This document shows positions 22,253 through 34,269 of a stretch of DNA of 64,000 nucleotides, piece after piece. The first letter of the stretch is position 1, and every line of letters starts with the position of its first letter. Position numbers and translations under genes: made by a program. The notes under the pieces were generated by a model. The model did not search any database and was not told the origin of the DNA. It saw nothing but the letters and a program-made list of their open reading frames with translations. This stretch comes from Bactericera cockerelli (lineage: Eukaryota; Arthropoda; Insecta; Hemiptera; Triozidae): assembly GCA_024516035.1 (NCBI GenBank), contig CM044955.1:39009506-39073505 (forward strand), read 5' to 3'.

Positions 22253-23767
22253 TAAAGTATAATGAAAAAATAAAGTATAATTAAAGGAGATAATACTGTA
22301 CCTAATAGTAACATGATTTTCATCATCTATTCTTTTTAGATTTTTGGCAGACTCACTAGGAAACGGCACCAGCTTTCGCGTTGAATGGAATTATTGTTAT
22401 ATTGAAATTTTGAAATCTTATATTATGTAAGTTAAAAACATTTTTACAGGTAACTTAGTTGATAATTCTATACCCAAGCCGGGCCAGATGAGGTTAAAGG
22501 GGGCACCTGGTATCTGATTTTTCAGTGGTTAGAATTACATTATCCATTTTTTATGATCCTCTGATGTTAAAAAATAATAAAGAATCTCCCGTCAGAACCA
22601 GGCTATAGGTATATGAACTATGAACTAGTCACTTCCCTGTTCGTCGTGGTAATAAAGATTGCATAATCTGCACCTGTATTCTGTAACTATAACCTGTATT
22701 CCATCAACTCTTTATTTTGACGAGACCTATTTTTTCTGGGGAAAATCAAAATGAAACTCTGAGAGAATTCAAGATAATGTTGACATAGTTATGAAACTTA
22801 AGTACAAAAGAGGGAACTTTGAAAGCTTGGCAGGAGAATGTAAGAGCTTTAAAAATCACAAGTTTGGTTTTGCACTATGTTGAATAAAGCTTACAATTGT
22901 AAAACCCTCGAGCACATACATAGCTCCACGTAGCGTCTGGATTTCACGTGAAAAGCTTTACATAATTGAATAGCCTTCTTAGGACACAAAAATGTAAAGA
23001 CAAAAATGCTGAAAATAGATTATTTGGAATAACTTGAGTGTTGTTTTGTCATAATGGATTTTGATTTAATCTAAAAACTAAATTTGTAACCATCTCTGAA
23101 TAACCTGATTAAAATTTCTGATCTCTTAGCATGAGTTAAATACAATAGAATAGAATATAGGTACTTTGTTTAATTGTTTTTACTGCCGAGGTAAGACTGA
23201 AAATTCCCTTTACTGCATCAGTCAAACAGGGGTTATATTATATTTTATGGAATAATGTGATTATCGCGATAACATAGCTTTTCATTCCGAAACTCCGTTT
23301 TCCAAAGAGTGTTGGTATAGCTCTTTTCTTCTGTGACTATGTCATTACAAAAGTGAAGGGTATAGTTTTATCTCTCTATCTAATACTTTGATCACCTTAA
23401 AACCAATTTCCTGACGAAAAATTGACATCACCCCTTGCTCTTTCTTGCAAGTGACTACTGATTTTATTTTCACAAGACATCATTTCCTTTTCCTTCACAA
23501 GTTTTCCTAATGGCACGATTTTTTTTTTTCATTTACACACAAAAAAGTTGTTAGAATATGAAACTCCACCTTGAGTTGAGAAAAAATATTTAAGTTTCAT
23601 CAAGTTCCATGAAGACTTATTCAAAAATAACTCATCTCCAAATGCAAATTATAAAGAAAGCGATTCATTTCTGAAAGTCGCTAAATTTCCAATTAAAATT
23701 TCTCATGAAATTTAGAAACAATCGTTAATTTTATTGACATTAAATGGCTATTGGCAATTTCTGTGGT

Positions 23768-23990
23768 TTTTTCTTTTCCTTATCCTATAATGAGATAAGT
23801 ATTCTATTCGTCGAAAATTTGACCTACCCAGCTTCTCAGATTTCTGAATGCATAGCCTCAGGATACCAAAAAAGTAATTTTCGGCCATTGGTCCGTGTGT
23901 CTCTGTGTTTAAGTGTGTGTGTATTTCTTTCTTCTTTTATCAACAAAACGGTCGCTATGCGGCCCCGAGCGGCCTAAATCGTCCAATGCC
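23768..23990 (-). repeat. R1 repeat, partial, reversed
   Basis: The R1 end is reversed: the terminal hairpin ccttatcctataatgagata, the adjoining attctattcgtcgaaaattt, then cagcctcaggatacc-like sequence and the phrase ggccattggtccgtg. It stops near the equivalent of the R1 middle. Confidence 0.65.
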
Positions 23991-25327
23991 CAAGTTAAAT
24001 CAGGAGCGAAGCGACCTCACTTCGTTTGGTCATTTCATATTACCAAATTCTAATGTTAGCAACTTGTCCATAACTACAAGGGAAAATACCTAGTGAATAT
24101 GCAAATTTATTTATTCAGTACCACCACCTGAAAAACAACCAACCAACCTGTAAAACTGTATTGGATATAAATTGCACTTTTGCCTTCACAAGTATAGCAA
24201 TATAACAGAAACCGGTATTGGGGGCGATGAGAGTTCAATCTGTGTTTGATAGCCACGAGGGAAATCCTGAAGCAAGGAATAGCAAAGCGAAGGAGGGTCA
24301 GGAAAATTGTCAACGTCAAGAAATTTTCTCCGGAATATAGATGGAAACATTTTACAATATTGATGCAAGTTCAAACAAAATAGATGAAACAGAATGCAAT
24401 GCAGGGGATACAAGAGCAGAGAAGTGAAAGAATAGCAGAAGCTAGGGAAATAAATTAATACAAATATGTACTGGTAATCGAACTATGAGCTAAGCGGTGG
24501 AAACTTCATGTACTTTGTGTACATCAGATTATTGCGTAGGTTCCCTTACAAGAACTGTTCATTTACCTTTTTGACATTTTACTTTGACGAAGGTTTATTT
24601 TTACTAGCGTCCCACACACTATGCGATAGCCTGCAGGCCGCTTCGACGGATGAACGTTGGAAAAAAAATCTCAGACGACAATAGAGAAAACACACTTAGC
24701 TGTGAACTACTTGCAGGTGGACGCACTGGACTGCAGAATACACACATTACACAATCAGACGGCCGACCAGAACAGTTCCAAAACTGTCGAATTGCTTGAA
24801 TGTCATAATTAAAGCAGACTGTTAGTTCAAACAATATTCTACCATTGTGTTGTGTTCGAAACGCTGTGGTTTATTTATGCTCTCAGTTCGCCATAAGAAT
24901 TTAGAACAATCAGGGAAAGGCAGATATTGGATGAAGAACTGGCTTCTAAATAAAAACACAAGCCCTCATATATTTTTCAGGTCCCTGTTAAATTCACTCC
25001 GCGAGTTATTGATTTACTTTTTTACCCTGTCCTGCTTGTCCACGGTAGCTAGAGGCACCGCTTTTTTAAATCAAAATAACAACTGTCATTCACCTTCCAC
25101 AAATAAGGACGCTGCGCGCTGGTTATAAAGCGGGATAAAACTTAAAGTATAGAAAATTTCCTCCAAAGAAAAAACTATTTTGATTTTTATAAACATAAAC
25201 ACACCAACTAACTTACTTGCTAATGTTTTAAATCTTTTTCTTGTCATGAGTCTCAGGTCTCAGAACCAACACCTTTTTAGTGTATGGATCTTTTTCAAGT
25301 CAAATAAGTAAACAAGTAGGTACTCAC

Positions 25328-25456
25328 ATTCTACATCTACAGTGATTCGTTTACTGACTGAGGGAGGAACGTTGTTGGTTGCGATACACAGGTAGGCGCC
25401 CATCTCCGTTCTGCCGATCTTGGTAATGTTGAGCTGCTCCCCGTAGTGCATATGAA
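25328..25456 (-). CDS. DIP-delta: DIP exon: rest of Ig domain 2
   Basis: The exon is 129 nt, phase 1 at both ends, 42 whole codons. With the G from the previous exon it reads VHMHYGEQLNITKIGR, then TEMGAYLCIATNNVPPSV and SKRITVDVE. It completes Ig domain 2 with its second cysteine in the G-A-Y-L-C motif, followed by the VPPSVSKR strand that is highly conserved in DIPs and lachesin. NIT is a further glycosylation site. The acceptor is ccttccag at 25457-25464 and the donor gtgagta at 25321-25327. The leftover T joins TC of the next exon to give F, as in EFPPMIW. Confidence 0.93.
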
Positions 25457-25589
25457 CTGGAAGGAAATTAAGAATCACATCAGCTATACTACTGTATTGA
25501 ACCACATGACCGAACTCAATAGAATTTCCTGTGAGCGATATTATAGCCTGGAGTCTGTGGTTCAATCTAGGAGAAACAAATCAGATAAA

Positions 25590-26126
25590 AGTTATAACTT
25601 GATTCATTTGTTTTTTCGCTAAAACTTTTCCGCCTGTTCGTCCAGCTGCCTGACGAAACCGACCAGACACTAACATCAACAGAATAGGTCGATTTATCAC
25701 TTTTTCAAAAGATCTCACCATAAGGAGTTATTATCAACAAAGTTCATTCTTCTGGAGCTTGCGGTTAACAAGTTAAAGGTCAAAATACTATATGGATATT
25801 ACCATTGACGTCCGATCCTGTATCTCAAGAACGGTATGCCGAATCTCACTGAACTTTGTTGCAATGAACTTCTCTTGATGAAAACTTCCAAATAATATGC
25901 CACACGACGTACCATTCTATTTAAGATTTTACACTTGCCCAACCTGACTGGCTCTGTGTAGGCATTTTTTTTTTTTTTTTTTTTTTTTTGTTAAAATTAA
26001 TCCCCCTAAAAATATAGGAATATTGGTTTTTGTTTGTTGTTTGTTGTTTGTTTGTTTTTTTTTTTTTTTTTTGAGTCGTTTTCGAGTAACCCAGGACTGG
26101 GTGAGACTTTATGGAAGCCCTGTATA
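25590..26126. mobile_element. R3 repeat, copy 2, reversed and partly truncated
   Basis: It is collinear with the reverse of 21733-22252: ttcgctaaaacttttccgcc, cctgtatctcaagaacggta, acacgacgtaccattct, and the right end ggtgagactttatggaagcc. The left end is not intact. Two T runs (25967-25989, 26057-26072) have grown inside it. Confidence 0.65.
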
Positions 26127-26953
26127 TACATCATACATATAGTTAGGAAGTAATCACAGCACCCACCTTTGTTTTTCCCAACTGCCGCGCCTGTTCTTGT
26201 GATCATCGAACAACCTTTCATTATGATAACTAACAGATAAATAAAATTGTACACCCATTGCATTTTCAACTGGGTTCCAGTAAGCCACACAGAATCTTCA
26301 AACCCATTATTTTTTTCCTTGTAAAAACACATATTTCTGTACAATATCTCAAGCCTTTCTTTTTAAGTAATGGTTACAAATATCGTCTTACATTATAATA
26401 ACAGAGAAAACGTGATATTGCAAACGCAGAAATGCGAGACTCTTGAAACTGAGACTCCTCTAAGAGAAGATATCATCTTAATAAGGACACAAGAGATGTT
26501 GGTTGACTTTATGCTCAAAGATTGGATGAACAGCGATAATAAATTTGATTTTTTATTAAAAATACCAGGTACCTACCCACCTACATACTTTGATTAAATC
26601 AAAATAGTTCATAAATATTGTAAATACTGAAATAGAAACTTCATGGCTCAAAGGGAATTTTAAATAATACGTATTTCTTATCTCATAGAAATACGAGTTG
26701 GTTATTGATGGGTTTCCTAATTTAGTACACTTGAAATTTCACTTCGAAAAATATTTCGGCGAGGGAAAATTTAACGAAAGCATTATCAGACCCCTCAGAA
26801 ACAATTCTGAATACCATCGCCACCTGTTTTATAAATTTTACCACGAAACGGGCGATTTTTTATAACCTCTGAAGAACTGTAGGACTCCTACAGTAGGAGA
26901 CAAATGTTATTTACGTAAGTCAGTGAAGCCTTGTTGAAAGAACAGTATTGTCT

Positions 26954-27104
26954 TATGCCGGGTCCACACTAAGCGAACATTGTTAGCTAACAATGTTCGC
27001 TAACAATGTTATTTCAAACAAGTCTAAAAAACATTTTCTAATACCGGGTCCACACTGCGAACATTGTTAGCTAACAATGTTCGCTTAGTGTGGACGCGGC
27101 ATAG
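26954..27104. mobile_element. Palindromic MITE, about 151 bp
   Basis: The ends tatgccgggtccacactaag and, reversed, tatgccgcgtccacactaag give long inverted repeats of about 45 bp. Each arm contains the perfect internal palindrome gaacattgttagctaac plus its completion aatgttc. The 60 bp between is mostly unique AT-rich sequence and contains a second ccgggtccacact. It lies 60 bp below the donor of the 27164-27325 exon. Confidence 0.78.
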
Positions 27105-27163
27105 AGGTCTAAGTAATTTTACTATGAATTAGTTTTGACAGTATAGTAATCATTAAAAATTAC

Positions 27164-27325
27164 CCTTTTTCCTCTTATTTATGGAGATGGGCTGGTTGTC
27201 CTCCCGCCTCCACTTGATCTCCGGCGCGGGGAAGCCTTCAGCCTTGCAGGTGAGGGTGATGTTCAGCTCCTCCCTCACCGCCACGGAGGAGGGCGTACTC
27301 TCCACGTCCATGATGTTGGGCGGGA
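27164..27325 (-). CDS. DIP-delta: DIP exon: start of Ig domain 2
   Basis: The exon is 162 nt, phase 1 at both ends, 53 whole codons. The peptide begins PPNIMDVESTPSSVAVREE, has NITLTCKAEGFPAPEIKWRR, and ends with a basic stretch INKRKK. It holds the first cysteine and the core tryptophan of the second Ig domain and a glycosylation site (NIT). No ATG-started open frame marks it out; it was found by looking for the missing half of domain 2. The acceptor is gttccag, the same as at the third-domain exon, and the donor is gtaattt, weaker than the others. GC content is clearly above that of the flanking introns. Confidence 0.93.
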
Positions 27326-27492
27326 CTGGAACAGGACGGGAGGAAATGGAATAATAATAATAGTAATAATTATAATATCGCCTTATTTATACTGCCCGAT
27401 AAGGACTAATAAAGTCCCATTTTTCCAGCAGTAAGTCCAAGACACATTATTAGGTATGTGGTAAAAATCCCAAATGGGAGGATAACTTGTCA

Positions 27493-27574
27493 TGTCCCGG
27501 CTGGGTTTCGAACCCACGACCTCTGGAACCTGTGGATTCACAGAGTGCCGCCTTTACCACTAAGCTACCGGGAC
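27493..27574 (-). tRNA. tRNA-like sequence (pseudogene or SINE head)
   Basis: Minus strand: GTCCCGG starts and CCGGGAC plus A ends the 81-nt unit, a perfect 7-bp acceptor stem. The A box TAGCTTAGTGGTAAAGG and B box GGGTTCGAAACCC are present and the D arm pairs. The anticodon arm does not fold canonically (CTGTG-AATC-CACAG leaves a 4-nt loop), so it is unlikely to be a working tRNA. TGA in the loop region recalls tRNA-Ser, but I would not assign it. Confidence 0.45.
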
Positions 27575-27768
27575 GGGGAATAGTGGATGACAATGGTTTT
27601 TACTCATATCGAGTAGTTTTGTATATTATGGAGGAATTGTATTATTATTATTTTTTATTTTTTAAGTACCTGTGAAGTTTAAAGTCTATTAATATTGATC
27701 TATCAATATGGAACTTTACCCTGTTATAGAGGCATCAATCAACATAGGAAACTACTGACCTGAGACTG

Positions 27769-28230
27769 CCAGAAAGTTACTAATTAAGCTCGGTAATAAC
27801 TATTTTCCAGAAAGTTACTATTAAAGCTCGGTAACAATATTTTTCCAGAAAGTTACTCATAAAGCTCGGTAATAACTTTTTCCAGAAAGTTACTTCTAAA
27901 GCTTGGTAATAATATTTTCCAGAAAGTTACTAATAAAGCTCGGTAATAATATTTTTCCAGAAAGTTACTCAAAGAGCTCGGTAATAACTTTTTTCCAGAA
28001 AGTTTCTAATAAAGCTCGGTAATAATATTTTTCCAGAAAGTTACTTATAAAGCTCGGTAATAACTTTTTTCCAGAAAGTTACTAATGAAGCTCGGTAATA
28101 ACTTTTTCCAGAAAGTTACCTACTTACAAAGCTCGGTAATAACTTTTTCCAGAAAGTTACCTACTTACAAAGCTCGGTAATAACTTTTTCCAGAAAGTTA
28201 CCTATAAAGCTCGGTAATAACATTTTTCTA
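27769..28230 (+). repeat. Minisatellite, 12 units of 37-41 bp
   Basis: Each unit reads ccagaaagttactaataaag, then ctcggtaataactttttt. On the plus strand every unit has a pyrimidine run plus CAG followed about 20 nt later by CG|GTAATAA, so it resembles a splice acceptor, tiny exon and donor. The strand is opposite to the host gene. There are no unique spacers, so it is not a CRISPR array. Confidence 0.92.
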
Positions 28231-28960
28231 AGACCTTATTAAAGTCTCAAGTTCGTTTTAATTTTTTGTTGTTGTTATTATCGGTATTATTCAACTATGG
28301 AGCCATGCATTTATACAAAATTCTTATCTAGGAAGATTATAATAAAAGCTAGCTTCTCACTTGAATAAAATTCTACGCTAAAGTCCATGCTTAAGCTGTC
28401 CTGTATGGTGAACGCATTGTTATATTGTACCTCGGCAGTGTTGGGTTAGCCTAGCCAGGACAATAGAGACAGGGATGATATATGATACAATGTCCCCCAT
28501 TATTATTTGTCACGGGAGAATGGGGCTGTTCATGCATAATTAATCTAATGCTAGTTCCAACAAAAAGAGCCTAAAGCAATATGACATTTAACACCTTTAG
28601 TTTTGAGACTTTTGTCAGGAGTGGATAGTTGAGCACACGGTATTTACACTAGCTGATGACCCATATGGCAGCTATGCCAGGTAGTTTGAGCCCCGCGTTT
28701 TAGGGAGCCTCCAGCTTTAGGCAGCTTACACGCGGATATATTAATGGTGGCAGCTTACACGGTTTGAGAACCGCTACCAAAAATTAACAATATACATGTA
28801 ATGTGATAGATTTTGCAAAATGCTACAATTACACAAAATAAAAAGTGGAGGTCATCGTGACTAATCTAAAATTGGGGTCCTTAAACTAAAAATAGACAAA
28901 GTGAGGTGCAGTGGCGGTTTCGCGGCCTAAAATTAAAAGTGTATAGGGAGATGATCAATA

Positions 28961-29700
28961 CGAGGTTTGGCTATTAAGTTCGTAGACTCTTTCCATAAAA
29001 CGATGTGTGTTTAACTTACCCAACTTTAGTAGTTATCATCTTCAATGTACTCCCCTCCTCTATCCCTACAACGTTCCAGGCGAATTTTCCATTGATCGAA
29101 ACAGTGGTGGAGGTCATTTTGTGTGAGGCCTTTCAAGACTTTTGCCGGTTTTTTCTTAACGTCATTTACGCTGTCAAATCTGGTACCTTTCAGGGTAGAT
29201 TTGATTTTTGGGAATAAGTAAAAGTCGCACGGGGCCAGGTCGGGTGATTAAAGAGGGTGTTCCAACACTGTGGGATGTTGTACTTGGATAAGAACGTCTT
29301 CACGGAGAAGGCACTGTGGACTGGCGCATGGCACCATTTTTGCGCAAATTTTTGTCATGTTGAAATTTTCGTGCAAAATTTGTCTCACACATTATCTAAT
29401 AATTTTAAGTGTATCAGCCATTAGTCCTAGAGTTAATCTACGGTCAGAACAAATCATAACACCAATTTTTTCAATGTTTTCGTCAGTTTTTGAGGTTTGG
29501 GGGCGACCAGGACGTGGATCGTCCTCAACAGCTTCCTGGCCACCTTGAAACCGTATAAAGCGTTGTTCTTTTCAAACACGACTCCTGGTACACTGTCTTT
29601 AACAAAGAAAAAGTTTTACCAGCAAGTTTTACGTAAAATTCAATAATCACTCGTTGCTCAACGTTTGTATCAATCATAATTCCGACAAAATTGAAAAAGG
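28961..29700 (-). pseudogene. Mariner-family transposase fossil
   Basis: The minus-strand frame starts at ATG 29677 (MIDTNVEQRVIIEFYVKLAG), continues in other frames with EDDPRPGRPQTS and TKICAKMVPC, and ends with SPDLAPCDFYLFPKIKSTLK and RCRDRGGEYIEDDNY before TAA (29026-29028). DLAPCDFYLFP is the third-acidic-residue motif of mariner transposases. Stop codons, frameshifts and loss of the segment with the middle catalytic aspartate make it dead. The left end cgaggtttggctattaagtt is typical of mariner; no matching right end was found. Confidence 0.82.
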
Positions 29701-32354
29701 TGACTTGCGCGTCGGGCTATCACAACAGAACTAATTACAGTACAGGCATGTGACAGCTATCAATCGAAACACAAGACTTCAAGCTTTCTATATATGTTCA
29801 TCATATCTTCCTAGCATGGACAGCTTTTGCGTAGCGGCTCGCGTCTATGGTTGCCTTCTGAATAAAAACCTAAAAAAGGGAGTCACAGCGACAAATTTCA
29901 ACTTCCTCATGAAAAACCACAGCAAAATCGCAAAATAAATAGTTCACGGTCACCCGCCCTATATTTATCTTAGATTGATGTTGCTGAACATCAGTGACAT
30001 GAGACATTCACGCAATTATCCCAAGACGTGAAGAGTTTCTTAAAAATAGGAAAAATTTATTAAGTGGATTTGTATAATGAACATTGCCACCGTCATAACA
30101 GGGAAAGTACCTACGTAAAAATTTATTGGAATACATCAAAATGAAGGATCAAATCACCTATGATAGGAATGTTCATTACTGGCAATACTTTTTTAAAATA
30201 AAAATAGGTAGGTAAGTAGGTACATGTAGGTACCTACCTATAGGTTAAAAATAATTTTATTTTTTAGTTAGTATTATAGGTAAGCAATATTAATACATAA
30301 GTACCTACATGAAGCAAATTGAAACATGGAATACCTCTATCTACTTCCTTCCTTTCATGATGTGCAAAACACATCGCCTACCTATCCCGATAACGCCTGT
30401 GACTCTATTATGTTCCCACAATATTTGTCTATGTCTCTCCCTCTCCTCATCCTGTAAATTTTGCATCTCCCTGAATCCGTTGTCAAGGAAGAGGAGGCTT
30501 TTGGAACAAAACAAATCACTTGACTGCACCAAAGCGATAATGCAAACACATCAAATTTAATGCATCTGCGCTATTAGAACAGTTCTTTCCCCCCGGCCCA
30601 CCGTCACGCTATTTTTTATCAACGCTCTCCGACTCGCAATAAATACCGATTTATTCATAGAGAGTATTCTATAATGCATTTTTCATTTAACTGTTGTTTT
30701 TTACAAATGGAAACCAGGGAAAGTAGGTTCCACTAGTGTGGGTAAGGGACTAGTCTGCCCGCGGGAATGTGAATGGCTTTCCAATCGCAAGCCATTCAAA
30801 TCACTCAGCACGCATTTCCGCTTTTTATCCGCGAGGCAACAGCTTTTGATGACTATTCAAACGTGAAAATGTTACAGTAACAGTAACTTAAAGGTTTTTT
30901 GTATCACACAAATACGATTGTTCAAATTTAAAAATATTATATATAAATGGTATTTCTGAATAATCTTGAAAAATACATGTGTACTGTGTAGGTAGATGTA
31001 TACAATCCGAGAATATCTTATCAATACTTAATCGTACATAATTGCTCGATCATAGGTAAATCTCTACCTTATCCATTTTTTTTTTTTTTTAACCAAACAA
31101 ATGTGTTATTTTCAGCGTTTTCTCAAAATATCGTCACTGTTTGAGCAATTGTTGACATAATTTATTATATCTAAACATGTACTCTTCACAAATAAACAAT
31201 TTCAAAACTATTGTGTATCCCTGTATGTTGGTCTAAAGTAGATAAAAATAAATGTCACTACGTTAATCATTAGAGAGAATTTGCAAGAAAAAATGGTGAG
31301 TCTTATTTGAAAATATTTATTTACCTAGCATTAAAATATTATACTTGGGGACTCCCTGAGATACATTTTATTTCAAAGGAAATATTTCCCTGAAAATTGA
31401 GAGAATCACATGCTTTTTCTCGAAAGTTCCAACTGGTTCCGAGATAAATTTAATGATCACAAATTCGTAACCACCTCCTACAAAAGGAGGAATGAAAATA
31501 TCTTCCATAGCATTTTGTGCTAGGAGAAAGATAGCTTTTGATTGCCTCGTTTAGGTCTAGCAATGTTTAGAAAACTTAATAAAATTAAAGTATTTCTATG
31601 AGCATTACCTAATTATTATCTACTATTTCATTGCACTGCATTAGTTGCATTACTCCTTGTAATTACAGCTAGCATCACGGTCCTTACTCCTTAATGATTC
31701 CTAGGCTCCTAGCCTATAGTGGGAGAAAATCTCATTACCTTATTTATAGCTCCACTTTCCAATAAATAATAAATTTAATGCATTTTCTAAGGATGTGGAA
31801 TACATTAATTGCAAACTGAGTGAATGAATTATAATGAGTGTTACATAGAAAAGTAGCTACGCCTGAATAGTATCTTCGTGAACATAAATATAAAATTCTA
31901 GAAAATGAATCATGGATATGAAATACCACGTAGGTATGTAAAAGTAATAGTATTCCGACACCGGGATTAGCTAATAAATAAAATAAATACAAAACTTTAT
32001 TTTCTACAGCAACTATTTTATTACCTCTGATGCGTCAATAGGCACGTCAAATACAAAAATTGGCTTTTCTCCCTAGATCACTGAATTTGAGAAACGAAAA
32101 CCAAATTCCAGTGAGATGGATACTTTGAAATTGACTCCCAAACCTTTCTGATGTTGTTCAACTTTGGGACTAGGCAGAATGGGACAAATGTGGTTTACAG
32201 GATTATAATTTATCTGAATTAGAGGGTGAAGACCTCAAAGTTATCTCTAAAATTTTTTGATAAAAATACAATGATTGAGTGCAAAAAGGAGCCTACATAT
32301 TAGACAATTTACTTTACTTCTACCCTTAATGAACACGGAAGCAGAATCACTCAC

Positions 32355-32562
32355 CAACTACTTGGAGGTAACCCACTTGGTTGATCATGGGGTTCGTGTT
32401 GACTTGGCACATGTAGTAGCCCCTATCCTCCTGTTGGACACCGGAGACATGCAGGAGCCAGGTCTTCTGACTGTCGTGGGACACACTGAACCTCTGCACC
32501 TTGGTAATCACGTGGCGGTGGATGGTGAGAATCATCTGGCGGTCTATGTGGATCCAGGCCAC
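32355..32562 (-). CDS. DIP-delta: DIP exon: rest of Ig domain 1
   Basis: The exon is 208 nt, 69 codons plus one base. It starts GTG GCC TGG ATC (VAWI, the core Ig tryptophan), continues with RQMILTIHRHVI, then TWLLHVSGVQQEDRGYYMCQ with the second cysteine of the Ig pair in the D-x-G-x-Y-x-C motif, and ends QVGYLQVV. The ILTIHRHVI stretch lies in the strand region that forms the Dpr-DIP interface in the family. The acceptor is ttcccag at 32563-32569 and the donor gtgagt at 32349-32354, phase 1. The base left over joins TC from the next exon to make V, giving VVVPPNI. An open frame of 103 codons on the opposite strand is only the shadow of this exon. Confidence 0.95.
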
Positions 32563-33599
32563 CTGGGAACAGACATAAGGTGTTGACAAAACTTGAAGGA
32601 TACTATCAATGAACTCAGGCTATAGTGTTCTGTGATTGGTTCAATTTCATACCAGAGGGCGTGTTAAGGGATAATGTTAATAATTTTAATTAATCTATTC
32701 CTGTTTCATAATTCAGCCCTTAGAAGTTTGAGACAGTGATTAAAAATAATTAGAGGCCTCTTTCCTTGTTCCTTGTATTTCATTGTTGCAATCATTCGCA
32801 GAGGAAAATATTGTATATTATGTAAGTAACTACATTCTCATTTTGAATGAAGAAAAACATTGTTGACTTGTAAGGATTCAAATAGCAAGTACAAAAAATG
32901 TGTTTGCATTGATTTTGTTGAAAAATTAATGAACTTAAAGATACGAGTATATTATTCTATCTCGTAAGATTTCTTCCACATTGGAAAATGAATCAAAAAA
33001 CATACAAAATTTCGGCGGACTTCATTTCTAGGTTTTCCATCTTGGAGCCTGGAAGATAACATTACACCTTTTCTTGGCATTTCATTACTTTTGCTACGAG
33101 AATTATTATTGAAGTAGAAGGAAATGAAATTTTGGTTGACAGGGAAAAATTTTGGTCTATTATTGTTGAAGAAAACTCATCAACAGAAAAGAATTAGATA
33201 GCTGAGAACCTATCATGAAAATTGGAAAGAAACTGCCAAACTGAAGAAAAGAAAATGAAGGTGACGAGGGAAGGGACAGAGGACTAATTGATATCATAAA
33301 CCCAGATAACAGTTTGAAAGGTTTTCCAACTTCGATTGGAAAAGTTACTTTGGTTATTTTTAACTTTTCACCATTTCTTACTTTTTTCATTCTGAGTACA
33401 AAGTTAACTAATTCTTTCTCTTTCTCCCTTACAATTCGTTTCACCTCCTGAAATCTTGTTTCATTTTGGTTGAACTTGTGTGAAAACAAGAGTAAGGTGT
33501 GTCAAAAATATTTCCACTTGTTCCATTATGATTGTTTATTTAACATCACTTTTATTTTTTTAAAAATAATAATATGTACTACGGTTAACCGCCATTTTA

Positions 33600-34260
33600 A
33601 CAGAAGCTGTTCTTAATCGCCTTAGTTTTTAACGGCTGCATATCAGATGGGCCAACAATATGCCCAAAACCTTAGAAAAACGGCTATGTACGAGTTCGGT
33701 GCGAAAAATAAAAAAATATATGAGTTGGGTTTGCTCTAAAAAAAGGTCATGTATGAATTCGGTCCCATTGAAAAAAGGTCATGCATGAATTCGGTGCCCT
33801 AGTACCTGCCCTGATGATCAGGTAATGATAGTATTTTTTTTCTCATAGGCATGGCATTCGATGTATTTAAAACCTAACCCTTCTATAAACCCGAGGCATG
33901 GGCTTTATTGTATTTTAACTAACCCTGCTATTGCCTTCATTGTATTTTACCTAATCCTGCTATAAACCCCAGGCATGGCCTTTAATGAGGAAATGAACAG
34001 TCTTGCTGAATGTAATTGTCTACAATATAATGTGCAAACTTAATAACAGCAGGATGACTGTTAGCAAGAAACTAATACAACTATAACCGAACTCGTACAT
34101 GACCTTTTTTAAGTCGCACCGAATTCGTACCTAAATCCGAAAAGTGTGGTACACCTTTTGCCGAAAAAACCATCACTTGGGCCAATGAAAAATCCCTCAC
34201 TTGGGCCAACAATGGAAAAAGGTCACCCATTGTTTTTGCATGGTTTTTCGATAAAATTCT
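33600..34260. repeat. Repeat block with paired gaattcggt motifs
   Basis: Short near-repeats of aaaaaaggtcatg-atgaattcggt occur at 33690-33800 and reversed at 34085-34130 (cgaactcgtacatgacctttttt). Minisatellite units with aggcatgg lie between. It is probably the upstream part of the element that contains the 430-bp tandem duplication. Confidence 0.5.
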
Positions 34261-34269
34261 GGGTGAATT

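Larger units (their letters stand above)
14953..25327. other. Intron before Ig3 exon
   Basis: It holds the full R2 copy, a tRNA-like stretch, an RTE-like tail, the 94-bp tandem repeat, a diverged 5S-type SINE, a T run (21285-21310), R3 copy 1 and a partial R1. Stretches at 17190-18900, 19570-20760 and 22260-23760 show nothing recognisable. 19160-19570 is rich in ttagttcagt-like words. Confidence 0.6.
25457..27163. other. Intron within Ig domain 2
   Basis: It holds R3 copy 2 (25590-26126) and the palindromic MITE (26954-27104). The sequence between 26130 and 26950 is AT-rich without recognised content. Confidence 0.6.
27326..32354. other. Intron between Ig1 and Ig2 exons
   Basis: It holds the tRNA-like unit, the 12-unit minisatellite and the mariner fossil. 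From 29950 to 32340 there is AT-rich sequence with taggtacctac-type words and no recognised element. Confidence 0.6.

Noticed and set aside
24186..24413. Short minus-strand ORFs around 24107-24834
   Set aside because: No domain, splice consensus or repeat homology that would support coding.
27769..28230. CRISPR array
   Set aside because: Units are contiguous with no unique spacers and the genome is eukaryotic.
32275..32586. 103-codon ORF on the plus strand
   Set aside because: Antisense shadow of the Ig1 exon 32355-32562.
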